Below are positions 44,457-53,387 of a stretch of DNA of 64,000 nt, in pieces; within the stretch, counting starts at the first letter, position 1, and every line of letters begins with the position of its first letter. A program made the translations under genes and the position numbers. Source of the DNA: DAIODI01 sp046349255 (GTDB lineage Bacteria > Pseudomonadota > Alphaproteobacteria > Rhizobiales > Aestuariivirgaceae); the NCBI GenBank assembly GCA_046349255.1, contig JAXMCR010000002.1, positions 1,364,001-1,428,000 of the forward strand, in the 5' to 3' direction. The notes beneath the pieces were generated by a model. That model was not told the DNA's origin. It did no database searches and saw nothing but the letters and a program-made list of their open reading frames with translations.

Positions 44457-45998
44457 ATGGGTTTGACGCGGCGCGGTGTGTTTCGCGTGGTGAACGGTGC
44501 GTTGGCGCTGCTCGCCCTTTCGCCGTCTTTCGCCGAGAAAGCTGCTGCCCAGGCGATGGGCGATCCGCAACCCTTCCCCGACGATTACGTGGTGAGCCTT
44601 GCGCGCACGATGGCGGGCAAGGAGTTCGTGCCGCTGTCGTCCGACATGGACCCGCTCCTCGCCGACCTGACCTACGATGCCTACCGGTCGATCCGCTTCG
44701 ATACCGGCCGGTCGATCTGGAAGGGTGATCCCGGTAACTTCTCGCTCGATCTGCTCCACACCGGCTTCGTGTTCCGCCAGCCGATCGACATCTATCTCGT
44801 CACGGGCAGCGAGCAGCGCCGCGTCGCGTACGATCCGACCCTGTTCGACTTCTCCGGCATCAAGGCGAACCCCGATCCGGCGCGCAAGGGCGCGGGCTAC
44901 TCGGGCTTCAGGGTTCGCTATCCCCTGAACCAGCCGGACGTCGCCGACGAGTTCGCCGTGTTCCAGGGCGCGAGCTACTTCCGTGCGGTGGGCAAGGGCC
45001 AGCACTACGGCCTTTCCGCGCGCGGCCTCGCCATCGACACCGCCCAGCCGAAGGGCGAGGAGTTTCCGTTCTTCCGGGCGTTCTGGGTGCGCAAGCCCGA
45101 AGCCGGCGGCTCGGCTCTCGTCATCGATGCGCTACTCGATTCGAAGAGCGCCACCGGCGCCTACCGGTTCACGCTTCGCCCGGGCCAGACGACGCAGATC
45201 GACGTTGAACTAACGCTCTTCCCGCGCGTTGACATCGCGCACATCGGGTTTGCGCCGCTCACCAGCATGTTCCTGTTCGACGCCACCAACCGCAACCGGT
45301 TCGACGATTACCGTGACTCCGTTCACGACTCGGACGGTCTCGCGATGCTCACCGGCCGCGGCGAATGGCTGTGGCGGCCGCTCGCCAACCCCAAGACTCT
45401 GCAGATTTCGGCGTTCGTCGACCAGGGCCCGCGCGGGTTTGGCCTGATGCAGCGGAAACGCACCTATCAGGATTATCTCGACCTCGAGGCGCGTTACGAA
45501 ATGCGCCCGAGCCTATGGGTCGAGCCCGTCGGCGACTGGGGCGCGGGCCACGTCGAACTCGTCGAGATCCCGTCGGGCTCGGAAGTGAACGACAACGTGG
45601 TCGTCTACTGGCGCCCGCGCGATCCGATCGCCAAGGGCACCGAGGTGCGCCAGACCTACCGGCTGCACTGGACCGACCGCTGGCCGCCGCCGGGCACGCC
45701 GCAGCCGGCGCAGACCCGTTCGAGCGCCGTCGGCCTGTCGCACCACACGGACGGGGACAACCGCCTGTTCGTGCTCGATTTCGCCGGCGGGAACCTTTCC
45801 GGCGACATTGCTGCCGAAGTTTCGACAGGACAGGGGCGTATCCTCAATGCGGTGACCCAGCCGAACCCGGAAATCGGGGGCATCCGGGTACACTTCGAAC
45901 TTGATCCGCAGGGCGGCGACATGGCGGAACTCAGGGTCCGTCTCATTCGCGGCACCGAACCGGTATCGGAGACATGGCTGTACAGGTGGACCGCGTGA
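44457..45998 (+). CDS. opgG: periplasmic glucan biosynthesis protein OpgG/MdoG
   Basis: Periplasmic protein needed to branch or shape osmoregulated periplasmic glucans, 513 residues. The N-terminus MGLTRRGVFRVVNGALALLA has twin arginines and a hydrophobic stretch, so Tat export is likely. The mature domain has the family's aromatic-rich beta sandwich (QGASYFRAVGKGQHYGLSAR and FPFFRAFWVRKPEAGGSA). The stop and the opgH ATG share one base. The 252 nt upstream (44205-44456) contain no gene and no signal I can name. Whether it is the OpgG or OpgD paralogue is judged from operon position only. Confidence 0.95.
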   Translation: MGLTRRGVFRVVNGALALLALSPSFAEKAAAQAMGDPQPFPDDYVVSLARTMAGKEFVPLSSDMDPLLADLTYDAYRSIRFDTGRSIWKGDPGNFSLDLLHTGFVFRQPIDIYLVTGSEQRRVAYDPTLFDFSGIKANPDPARKGAGYSGFRVRYPLNQPDVADEFAVFQGASYFRAVGKGQHYGLSARGLAIDTAQPKGEEFPFFRAFWVRKPEAGGSALVIDALLDSKSATGAYRFTLRPGQTTQIDVELTLFPRVDIAHIGFAPLTSMFLFDATNRNRFDDYRDSVHDSDGLAMLTGRGEWLWRPLANPKTLQISAFVDQGPRGFGLMQRKRTYQDYLDLEARYEMRPSLWVEPVGDWGAGHVELVEIPSGSEVNDNVVVYWRPRDPIAKGTEVRQTYRLHWTDRWPPPGTPQPAQTRSSAVGLSHHTDGDNRLFVLDFAGGNLSGDIAAEVSTGQGRILNAVTQPNPEIGGIRVHFELDPQGGDMAELRVRLIRGTEPVSETWLYRWTA

Positions 45999-47869
45999 TG
46001 CTTCGGGTGGTTCCCGGCGAGACCGAGGCGAAAGCCAAGGACGCCGTGTTCATGCCGCCCGAGTCGCCGCTGGCCATGCCGGTGCAGAACCTGAAGATGT
46101 GGCCGCCCGGCAAGGCAATCCGCTCCTGGCGACTGTCGAAGCGGGTGATGGCGGCGCGCCTCTTCGTTTTCGGCGCCGCCGCGGCGCTCACCGGCTGGGG
46201 CACCTACGAGATCTACCACGTCGTCGCCGTTACCGATGCGTCCTGGCTCCAGACGTTGTTCGCAACCCTTTTCGCGCTGACGTTCGCCTGGATCGCGTTC
46301 TCGTGCGCGAGCGCGATCATCGGCTTCTGGCGGATCGTCACGGGTCGGCGTGCGCACATCCCCGAAAGCGGGATCGTGGCGCGCAATGCGCTGTTGATGC
46401 CGGTCTACAACGAGGATCCCCACCACGTCTTCTCCGCGCTCGAGATCATGGGCAGGAGCCTTGCCGATGCCGGCGCCGGCACGGCATTCGACATCTACGT
46501 CCTGAGCGACACGCGCGACCTCGCCATTGCCGACGCCGAACTCAAGGCGCTGTCGTCCCTGCGCGAGGCGCTCGACGGGCGGATCGCCGTCTACTACCGC
46601 CGCCGGCTCGACAACTACCACCGCAAGGCCGGCAACATCGCGGACTGGGTAACGCGCTGGGGCGGCGCGTACGATCACATGATCGTGCTCGATGCCGACA
46701 GCATCATGACCGCCGACACGATGACGGCGCTGGCGCGTGCCATGGAGGCCGATCCGCACGCCGGCATCATCCAGTCGGTGCCGGTGCTCTTCAACCGCGT
46801 CACGCTGTTTGCCCGGGTGCAGCAGTTCTGCGGCCGCGTGTACGGCCCCGTGGTGGCCGAGGGCCTCGCCGCCTGGCACGGGCGCGACGGCAATTATTGG
46901 GGGCACAACGCCATCATCCGCGTGCGCGCCTTCGCCGACGCTGCGGGACTGCCGGAACTGCCGGGCAGAAAGCCGTTCGGCGGCCACATCCTGAGCCACG
47001 ACTTCATTGAGGCGGCGCTGATGCGGCGCGCCGGCTGGTCGGTGATGATGCTGCCGGAACTCGGCGGCTCCTACGAGGAGTGCCCACCGACGCTGCTCGA
47101 CCTCGCGGTGCGCGACCGGCGCTGGGCGCAGGGCAACCTGCAGCACTCGAAGATCGTCGGCGCGCGCGGCCTGCACTGGGTGAGCCGCGTGCACCTGCTC
47201 CAGGGCATCATGTCCTATCTCGCCTCGCCGCTGTGGTTCGCGCTCCTCGTCACGGGCCTCATCCTGTCGCTGCAGGCGCAATACACACAGCCGAACTATT
47301 TCCCCGACGGCTTCTCGCTGTTCCCGTCGTGGCCGGTGTTCGATCCCGAGCGCGCGCTGCGGCTGTTCTGGATTACGATGGTGGTGCTGTTCCTGCCGAA
47401 GGTGCTGGCGATCGTGGCTGCCTTCTTCGACCGCGAACTGCGCCGTGGCTGCGGCGGCGTCTTCGGACTCCTGTCGAGCCTGTTCGCCGAGTCCGTTCTG
47501 TCCGCACTCCTCGCCCCGGTGACGATGCTGACGCAGAGCCACGTCGTGATCGACATTTTGCGCGGGCGCGATTCCGGCTGGAACAAGCAGAACCGTGCCG
47601 ATGAAGGTATTACGTTCGGCTTTGCGGTCCGCCGGTGTGCAAAGCACCTGATCGTCGGGGCGCTGATGGCGGCGGCCGCGCTCGCGGTGTCGTTCGACAC
47701 GTTCCTGTGGACGCTGCCGATCACCCTCGGCCTCCTGCTCTCCGCCACGCTTACGTGGTGGACGTCGCGGCCGGAGGCAGGCCTTGCGGCGAGACGCCTC
47801 GGTTTGTTCCTCATCCCCGAGGAGACGATCATCCAGGTGAAGGCCGCCGACCCGCCGGCGGGCGTCTGA
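45998..47869 (+). CDS. opgH: glucan glucosyltransferase OpgH/MdoH
   Basis: Inner-membrane GT2 glucosyltransferase that builds the beta-glucan backbone from UDP-glucose and passes it to the periplasm. It has 623 residues. Two N-terminal helices precede the catalytic domain (MPVYNEDPHHV, VLSDTRD, LDADSIMT and the acceptor motif RDRRWAQGN); about five C-terminal helices follow. ATG 45998 (MLRVVPGETE) overlaps the opgG stop by one base and has AGGTGGA upstream; an earlier in-frame ATG at 45974 would overlap opgG by 25 nt. Its stop lies 2 nt from that of the convergent AcnX gene. Confidence 0.95.
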   Translation: MLRVVPGETEAKAKDAVFMPPESPLAMPVQNLKMWPPGKAIRSWRLSKRVMAARLFVFGAAAALTGWGTYEIYHVVAVTDASWLQTLFATLFALTFAWIAFSCASAIIGFWRIVTGRRAHIPESGIVARNALLMPVYNEDPHHVFSALEIMGRSLADAGAGTAFDIYVLSDTRDLAIADAELKALSSLREALDGRIAVYYRRRLDNYHRKAGNIADWVTRWGGAYDHMIVLDADSIMTADTMTALARAMEADPHAGIIQSVPVLFNRVTLFARVQQFCGRVYGPVVAEGLAAWHGRDGNYWGHNAIIRVRAFADAAGLPELPGRKPFGGHILSHDFIEAALMRRAGWSVMMLPELGGSYEECPPTLLDLAVRDRRWAQGNLQHSKIVGARGLHWVSRVHLLQGIMSYLASPLWFALLVTGLILSLQAQYTQPNYFPDGFSLFPSWPVFDPERALRLFWITMVVLFLPKVLAIVAAFFDRELRRGCGGVFGLLSSLFAESVLSALLAPVTMLTQSHVVIDILRGRDSGWNKQNRADEGITFGFAVRRCAKHLIVGALMAAAALAVSFDTFLWTLPITLGLLLSATLTWWTSRPEAGLAARRLGLFLIPEETIIQVKAADPPAGV

Positions 47870-47871
47870 CC

Positions 47872-48285
47872 TCAGTCGACGATGATCGTTCCGTCCTCGG
47901 CGATGCACGCACATTTGGCCCGTCCGAGCCGTTCGAATTCCGCTTCGCTCACCGTGACCACCGGACAGCGCTTGCCGTAGAGGCGCGCTGCCACCGTCGA
48001 GCCGACGGCGAGATTGATGTCCGGGCGCACCAGTACGATCGCCGCCGGCGCCGTCCCGCGCCGGATCGACTCCGCGATCGATCCTGGTGCTGTTCCCGAT
48101 CCGCGGCTCTCGTGCATGACGAGAATGGCGCCCGTGAGCACCGTGCCGCGCTGGGGATGGTGCAGGTCGATGATGGCGCCGGTCGCCGTGTCGTAGGCGC
48201 CCCAGAAGCTCAGCGGCTCCTCGAGCTTGAGGATCGGTCCGGACGCCGTTCCGGGACTGAGAACGGTGGCGGCAATAGACGTCAT
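47872..48285 (-). CDS. aconitase X small (swivel) subunit, DUF126
   Basis: Small subunit, 137 residues, of a split AcnX-type dehydratase. The swivelling-domain pattern is clear: VLSPGTASGPILKLEEPLSF near the N-terminus, GAILVMHESRGSGTAPGSIA with the Ser/Gly-rich loop that completes the active site, and CPVVTVSEAEFERL. In bacteria, split AcnX enzymes are known as cis-3-hydroxy-L-proline dehydratases; the archaeal relative is mevalonate 5-phosphate dehydratase. The first is more likely here. ATG 48285 overlaps the large-subunit stop (ATGA). Confidence 0.9.
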   Translation of the reverse strand: MTSIAATVLSPGTASGPILKLEEPLSFWGAYDTATGAIIDLHHPQRGTVLTGAILVMHESRGSGTAPGSIAESIRRGTAPAAIVLVRPDINLAVGSTVAARLYGKRCPVVTVSEAEFERLGRAKCACIAEDGTIIVD

Positions 48286-49571
48286 GGCGCGGCTCCGCCG
48301 AAGCCGCGCCAGAGATCGGCGTCGCGCTTCACTTCGCCGGCAATCGCGGACTCCACGCACTCGGCGAGAGAGCCGAAGCATACCTCGACGCCGAGCATTC
48401 CCGGCGCGTAGTACGCCCACTTCGCGGCATTGGTCATCACCCGCCCCTTCGCCTCGCGTATCGCCGGGGTGAAGTACGTGCACGTATCGGCGATCACCCG
48501 GATCCCCGCAGCCTCGATGTCGGCGAGCAGCCCGCGCTCGGCGATGTAGCCCTTCACGAAGCGGCTGGTCGAGACGATCACCGGCAGGCCCGCCTTCACC
48601 CGCCTGCCCGCCAGCAGCCGGTGCAGCGCCTCGAACTCGGTTGGCGAGAAGTGCGGCGTGCCGAGCGCGACGAGATCGAGCGGCCCGTCCTGCGCCGCGG
48701 AGAGCTCTCTCAGGGCTCCGAGCAGATCGGCCCGTCGCAACGTTATCGTCTCCTCCGGGGCACGAGCGCCGAACGCGGCGGCGCGAGTAGGGGCTTCGGG
48801 CGTCACGCCGACGCCGTGCCAGTGCTCGACCCCGCCGGACGACGCGACGGCTGCCGAGATCGCCTTCAGATCGTCCGCCCTCGTCTCCTCCGGCAGGCCG
48901 TCGATCACCGGAATCCGGCGACCCGCGATATGTCCCACGAGATGGCCGACGAGATGGTGGAAGATGTTGTCGCGGCGGAACGGCTCCGGCACGTCCTCGA
49001 TGAAGATCAACACCTCGCCGCGCCGACCCTCGTCAGTGTGGAGCCTCGCATAGGGCGCCTTACCGACGAGCCCGCACGCGACGTCGAGGTAATCGCCGTA
49101 CTTGTTGGTGCGTGCTCCGACTGCGGCGTTGTAGTAGGAGACCGCGTTCGACTCGCCGACCACGATGTGGTCGCCGAACGTAGGCCCGCCCGGCAGCTGA
49201 TAGGGTGCGCAGGTCCACACGGGCTTGCAGCCGAGCTTCTCGTAGAGGGCCATCAGCCGCTTCCCGCCCGCGGCGACGTCGGGGTCGCCTGCCTCGCGCG
49301 ACGGGTCCGGGTCGGAAAGGCTCGCAGGCCCGATGTTTGTCCACGCCGGAATCTCGAACCGGGCACCGTGATCGACAAGGAACTGCGCGAAATTCTCGTG
49401 CGGCTCGCCCACGTAGAAGCAGGCGTCGACGTGCACCATCGTTACCGGAACGAGGCGCGTCGCCTTGAGGATCCTCGCCGCCTGCGCCACGAGCTCCATC
49501 GCAAGCTGGAGCGCCGGACCCGCCTTGCCGGCGAGGAAGTCCAGCTCGCGCTGGTCGAGCTGCAGCGTCAT
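48282..49571 (-). CDS. aconitase X catalytic (large) subunit, DUF521
   Basis: Large subunit of the AcnX dehydratase, 429 residues, expected to hold an iron-sulfur cluster. Recognisable family stretches are AMELVAQAARILKATRLVPV, VHVDACFYVGEP and VGESNAVSYYNAAVGARTNK. The conserved Cys residues are in VDACFYV, ADTCTYFTPA and EVCFGSLAECVE. The probable reaction is dehydration of cis-3-hydroxy-L-proline to 1-pyrroline-2-carboxylate. ATG 49571 overlaps the Aas stop by 4 nt; the open frame upstream is antisense-style shadow of Aas. No proline racemase or pyrroline-2-carboxylate reductase is adjacent. Confidence 0.92.
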   Translation of the reverse strand: MTLQLDQRELDFLAGKAGPALQLAMELVAQAARILKATRLVPVTMVHVDACFYVGEPHENFAQFLVDHGARFEIPAWTNIGPASLSDPDPSREAGDPDVAAGGKRLMALYEKLGCKPVWTCAPYQLPGGPTFGDHIVVGESNAVSYYNAAVGARTNKYGDYLDVACGLVGKAPYARLHTDEGRRGEVLIFIEDVPEPFRRDNIFHHLVGHLVGHIAGRRIPVIDGLPEETRADDLKAISAAVASSGGVEHWHGVGVTPEAPTRAAAFGARAPEETITLRRADLLGALRELSAAQDGPLDLVALGTPHFSPTEFEALHRLLAGRRVKAGLPVIVSTSRFVKGYIAERGLLADIEAAGIRVIADTCTYFTPAIREAKGRVMTNAAKWAYYAPGMLGVEVCFGSLAECVESAIAGEVKRDADLWRGFGGAAP

Positions 49572-52500
49572 GTCACCTGCTCGCGAACGAGGCGGGCAAT
49601 CGAAACGTAGTCCGTTTTGCCCGAGGCGAGCACGGGGAGGGTTTCCACCGCGAGGATGCGCTTCGGGATGGCGAGTTCCGCCACGCCTTGCACCTTGAGG
49701 CCTTGCGCCAGCGCGTTGCGCGTGAGTGCGTGATCCTCGGTCACGAGCAGCAGTTCCTCGCCGCGCTTCGGGTTCGGCAGCGAGACGACCGCGTGCGCCT
49801 TGCCGGGGAATGCATCCTGGATGCGGTTCTCGACCCACAGCAGCGACACCATCTCGCCCGCAATCTTCGCAAAGCGCTTGGCGCGCCCGAGGATCGTCAC
49901 GTAGCCGTCCTCGTCGACGGAGACAATGTCGCCAGTGTCGTACCAGCCGTCGGGCGGTGGTTCGATGTGGCCCGGCTCGTCGGCGCGCAGATAGCCGAGC
50001 ATCACGTTCGGACCCTTCACGACGAGACGCCCGCCTTCGGCGATTCCCTCCACGGGATCGACCCGCCAGGCGATGCCGTCAAAGATGCGGCCGACGGTGC
50101 CGGCCTTGAACTGCATCGGCGTGTTGGCCGAAATGATCGGCGCGCATTCGGTCGCGCCATATCCCTCGATGATGCGCAGGCCGAACTTGTCGCTCCACAG
50201 CGCGCGCGTCTCCTGCTTCACGCGCTCGGCGCCCGCCACCACGTAGCGCACGGAGTAGAAGTCATACGGGTGTGCGTTCTTCGCATACCCGGTCAGGAAC
50301 GTGTCGGTGCCGAACAGGATCGTCGCGTTGATGCCGTAGGCGAGTTCCGGGATGATCTTGTAGTGGAGCGGCGAGGGGTAGAGGAACGTCCTGACGCCCG
50401 ACAGTACCGGCAGCAGCGTTCCGACCGTCAGTCCGAACGCGTGGAACATCGGCAGCGCGTTCAACACTACGTCCTTGTCGGCGAAGGCGATGCGCGCCGC
50501 CGTCTGGTGGCGGTTGGCGTTGAGGTTCCTGTGCGAGAGAACCACGCCCTTCGGCACGCCCTCGCTGCCGGAGGTGAAGAGCACTACGGCCGGCCCCTTC
50601 GGGTCGCGCGTCTTGCGCGTGCCCCACAGGGCCAGACGCGGCGCGTACGACTTGAGGAGTCCGGCGATCTTGGCACCGCCACCGATTGCCGATCGCACGT
50701 CCTCGAGCCACACGATGCGCGCCTCCTTCTCGAGCATCGCGAGGTCCGTCTCCATCGCCGCCTGCTCGATGAAGCGGCGTGAGGTGACGATGGTGCGCAC
50801 CTGCGCGGCGCGGCAGGCGGCCACCATGTTCACTCCGCCCGTGGAGAAGTTGAGCATCGCGGCAACGCGCCCGTGCGCCATCAGGCCGAACAGCGTGACG
50901 AGATTGGCGGCGGCGTTGGGGAGCAGCACGCCCACCACGCGTTCGTTGGGCGTCGCTGCGGCAAGGCTTTTGCCCAGCACGAACATGCCCGTGAGGAGGC
51001 GGCCGTAGGTGAGGGGGGTGCGTTGGATATCCTCGACGATCTCGCGCCGATGCCCGTTGCGGTGCGCCGCCTCGATGAGCGAGTCGACGAGGTGCTGGTC
51101 GATGGCGCTCGTCTCGAACACCATACCCGTCATCGTGTCGAGCAGGCGCGTCGCGAGGTGATCACGCAGCGCTTGCCCTTTGAGCGTTTCAGCCGCCTCG
51201 AACCGCACCGGTGGCAGCACGGTGAGCGTGATCTTCGGGAACAGCGACGTCGCCTTGCCCTTCAGCAGCGAAAACGGACTGAACTGCGCACCCTCGATGC
51301 GCACCGGCAGCACCTTCGCCTTCGCGATGTGCGCGACGACGGCAGGGGTGTCGTACACCTTCATGAGCGTGCCGGTGACGGTGACGCGGCCTTCCGGGAA
51401 CATGAGCAGGCGATTGCCGCGCTTCAGCGCCTCGATGAGGCCGCGCGCCGCCATCGGGTTCGCCGGATCGGTCTCGATGATCTCGAACAACCCTTCCGCC
51501 AGCCGGCGCGACAGCGTCTTGCGCTGGCCCGGCTCGACCGACAGCGCGGTCCGCTCGGTCAGGAACGCGCCGATGAGCAGGGCATCGACCGTCGACTGGT
51601 GATTGGCGACGATCACGGTGCGCGGCCCCGCCGCCTCGTAGTGCTCGAGTCCCTTCACTTCGACGCGGTAGAACAGGCGCATGATCTGCGCGCCGAGTGA
51701 CTGGGCGAGATCGCGCGGCAGGAGGAGGCAGGCGAAGAAGGCGACGACGGCGTTCATCGCGCCCACGAGCAGGAACAGGCCGGGGATCGACAACCCCGCC
51801 TTGACGGCGGCCGCGGTGAGCGCAGTGGCGCACACCATGAAGCCTGAATTCCAGATGTTGTTGGCGGCGATCACCCGGGCCCGGCGCGCCGGGGCGGCCC
51901 GCGACTGGACGATCGCGAACAGCGGCACCACGAAGGTGCCTGCGAAGAAGGGGATCGCGAAGAAGTCGAGAAGCACGCGCCAGTTCCACGGGTTTGCGAT
52001 GAAGGGCGCGATGCCGCCGAGCCCCGTCGCAGCTGCGGATCCGGCGGGCGAGGCGAACCACAGGTCGATGATGAACACGGTCATCGCGATCGCCGACAGC
52101 GGTACGTAACGCGCGCTGACGCGGCCCTTGAGCAGGCGATTCGCCATCAATGAACCGGCGCCGATGCCAACCGTGAACACGGCGATGATGAGGTTCGCGA
52201 CGTGGGCGTCGGAGGCGAGGACCTCGCGCGTGTAGACCGGGATCTGCGACAGGAATATGAGCCCGACGAACCAGAACCAGGAGATGCCGAGCACCGCGCG
52301 GAAGACCGTCCTGCGCTCGTGCGCGAACTTCAGCACGCGCACGGTGTCGCCGACGATGTTGGCGGACACCTGTACGCCGGCGGAGGGCGGCGGTGCGGGC
52401 GGGATGCGCTGGCTCACCAGGAACGCGATGGCTGACAGGAGCACGAGCGAGGCGCCGAGCATCAGCGCGCCGTGCGGCAGCAGGATCACCACGCCGCCAT

Positions 52501-53035
52501 AGATCGTGCCCACGAGGATCGCGAGGAACGTCGCCGCTTCGATCAGGCCGTTGCCGCCGAGCAGTTCGCCGCGGGTGAGGTGCTGGGGCAGGATGCCGTA
52601 CTTGATTGGTCCGAAGAAGGCCGATTGGGTGCCGGTGGCGAACAGCACCGCGAACGCGAGCGGGATCGAGCCGAGGAGCAGGCTCGCCGCCGCGACCGTC
52701 ATGATGACGATCTCGATTGCCTTCACGCGCCGCGTGATCAGGGCCTTGTCATAGGTGTCGGCAAGGCCCCCGGCAGTCGCCGAGAACAGGAAGAACGGCA
52801 GGATGAACACGGCCGTGGCGAGCGCGATGAGCGCGGCCGCCGTCGAGGTCTCGGTGCCGAGCCCGAAGGTGATGAGGATCGCGAGCGCTGCGCGGTAGGC
52901 GTTGTTGTTGAAGCTGTCGATTGCCTGCGTGATGAAGAGCGGGCGAAACCGGTTGGTCTTCAAGAGATCAAACTGGCTGCGCGGCGCCGCGCTGGCGCGC
53001 CGGTCCGGGATCAGGTCCGCCTGCGGAGCGTTCAA
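49568..53035 (-). CDS. aas: fused lysophospholipid transporter / acyltransferase / acyl-ACP synthetase
   Basis: Three-part enzyme of 1155 residues that imports lysophospholipids and re-acylates them. An MFS (LplT-like) domain with about 12 helices spans 20-440. A PlsC acyltransferase follows (about 450-650) with ANHQSTVDALLIG (H-x4-D) and FPEGRVTVTG. An AMP-forming acyl-ACP synthetase then runs 690-1150 with LFTSGSEGVPKG, YGATECAPI and YDTGDIVSVDEDGYVTILGR. I chose TTG 53035 as start since it overlaps the upstream stop (TTGA) and begins NAPQADLIPDRR; the frame also continues upstream to 53128 without similarity. E. coli uses separate LplT and Aas, so the fusion is notable but known in alphaproteobacteria. 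Confidence 0.93.
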   Translation of the reverse strand: MNAPQADLIPDRRASAAPRSQFDLLKTNRFRPLFITQAIDSFNNNAYRAALAILITFGLGTETSTAAALIALATAVFILPFFLFSATAGGLADTYDKALITRRVKAIEIVIMTVAAASLLLGSIPLAFAVLFATGTQSAFFGPIKYGILPQHLTRGELLGGNGLIEAATFLAILVGTIYGGVVILLPHGALMLGASLVLLSAIAFLVSQRIPPAPPPSAGVQVSANIVGDTVRVLKFAHERRTVFRAVLGISWFWFVGLIFLSQIPVYTREVLASDAHVANLIIAVFTVGIGAGSLMANRLLKGRVSARYVPLSAIAMTVFIIDLWFASPAGSAAATGLGGIAPFIANPWNWRVLLDFFAIPFFAGTFVVPLFAIVQSRAAPARRARVIAANNIWNSGFMVCATALTAAAVKAGLSIPGLFLLVGAMNAVVAFFACLLLPRDLAQSLGAQIMRLFYRVEVKGLEHYEAAGPRTVIVANHQSTVDALLIGAFLTERTALSVEPGQRKTLSRRLAEGLFEIIETDPANPMAARGLIEALKRGNRLLMFPEGRVTVTGTLMKVYDTPAVVAHIAKAKVLPVRIEGAQFSPFSLLKGKATSLFPKITLTVLPPVRFEAAETLKGQALRDHLATRLLDTMTGMVFETSAIDQHLVDSLIEAAHRNGHRREIVEDIQRTPLTYGRLLTGMFVLGKSLAAATPNERVVGVLLPNAAANLVTLFGLMAHGRVAAMLNFSTGGVNMVAACRAAQVRTIVTSRRFIEQAAMETDLAMLEKEARIVWLEDVRSAIGGGAKIAGLLKSYAPRLALWGTRKTRDPKGPAVVLFTSGSEGVPKGVVLSHRNLNANRHQTAARIAFADKDVVLNALPMFHAFGLTVGTLLPVLSGVRTFLYPSPLHYKIIPELAYGINATILFGTDTFLTGYAKNAHPYDFYSVRYVVAGAERVKQETRALWSDKFGLRIIEGYGATECAPIISANTPMQFKAGTVGRIFDGIAWRVDPVEGIAEGGRLVVKGPNVMLGYLRADEPGHIEPPPDGWYDTGDIVSVDEDGYVTILGRAKRFAKIAGEMVSLLWVENRIQDAFPGKAHAVVSLPNPKRGEELLLVTEDHALTRNALAQGLKVQGVAELAIPKRILAVETLPVLASGKTDYVSIARLVREQVT

Positions 53036-53376
53036 GCGACCGCCTCGATGGCATCGACCCGATCGGGGTAGAACGCCACGTGGCCGGCGATCTCCGCGAC
53101 CGTCGAGATCGGATCCTCGTAGGCCCACACGGCGTTGGCGATCTCCTCGTCGCCTGCGAGGATGGACCAGTAGCTCGCGATTCCCTTGTACGGGCAGAGC
53201 GACCGGTGCGTCGTGCGCTTCAGGCGATCCATGCGCACGTCCGCCATCGGGATGTAGATCACGGGTTCGCGGCCCGTCTCGCGCAGTTCGAGCGCCCGGT
53301 CGCTCTCCGCGATCGACTCGCCGTGGACGCTGACGCGGACCCGGCCGCGATACGGGGCGATGACGATCTCGGCCAT
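53032..53376 (-). CDS. DUF427 domain protein
   Basis: A 114-residue protein of the DUF427 family, with the recognisable LCPYKGIASYWSI (near residue 67) and AWAYEDPI segments. The fold is a small beta barrel; the biochemical role is unknown. ATG 53376 is preceded by GGAGG, which decides against TTG 53391. It overlaps the aas start by 4 nt and follows the enoyl-CoA hydratase gene by 11 nt, so it sits inside a lipid-related operon. Confidence 0.92.
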   Translation of the reverse strand: MAEIVIAPYRGRVRVSVHGESIAESDRALELRETGREPVIYIPMADVRMDRLKRTTHRSLCPYKGIASYWSILAGDEEIANAVWAYEDPISTVAEIAGHVAFYPDRVDAIEAVA

Positions 53377-53387
53377 TTCGTCCTCCC

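Noticed and set aside
45656..47914. Open frame of 752 codons antisense to opgG and opgH
   Set aside because: Low-complexity Arg/Gln/His sequence without domains; opgG-opgH is the well-supported reading.
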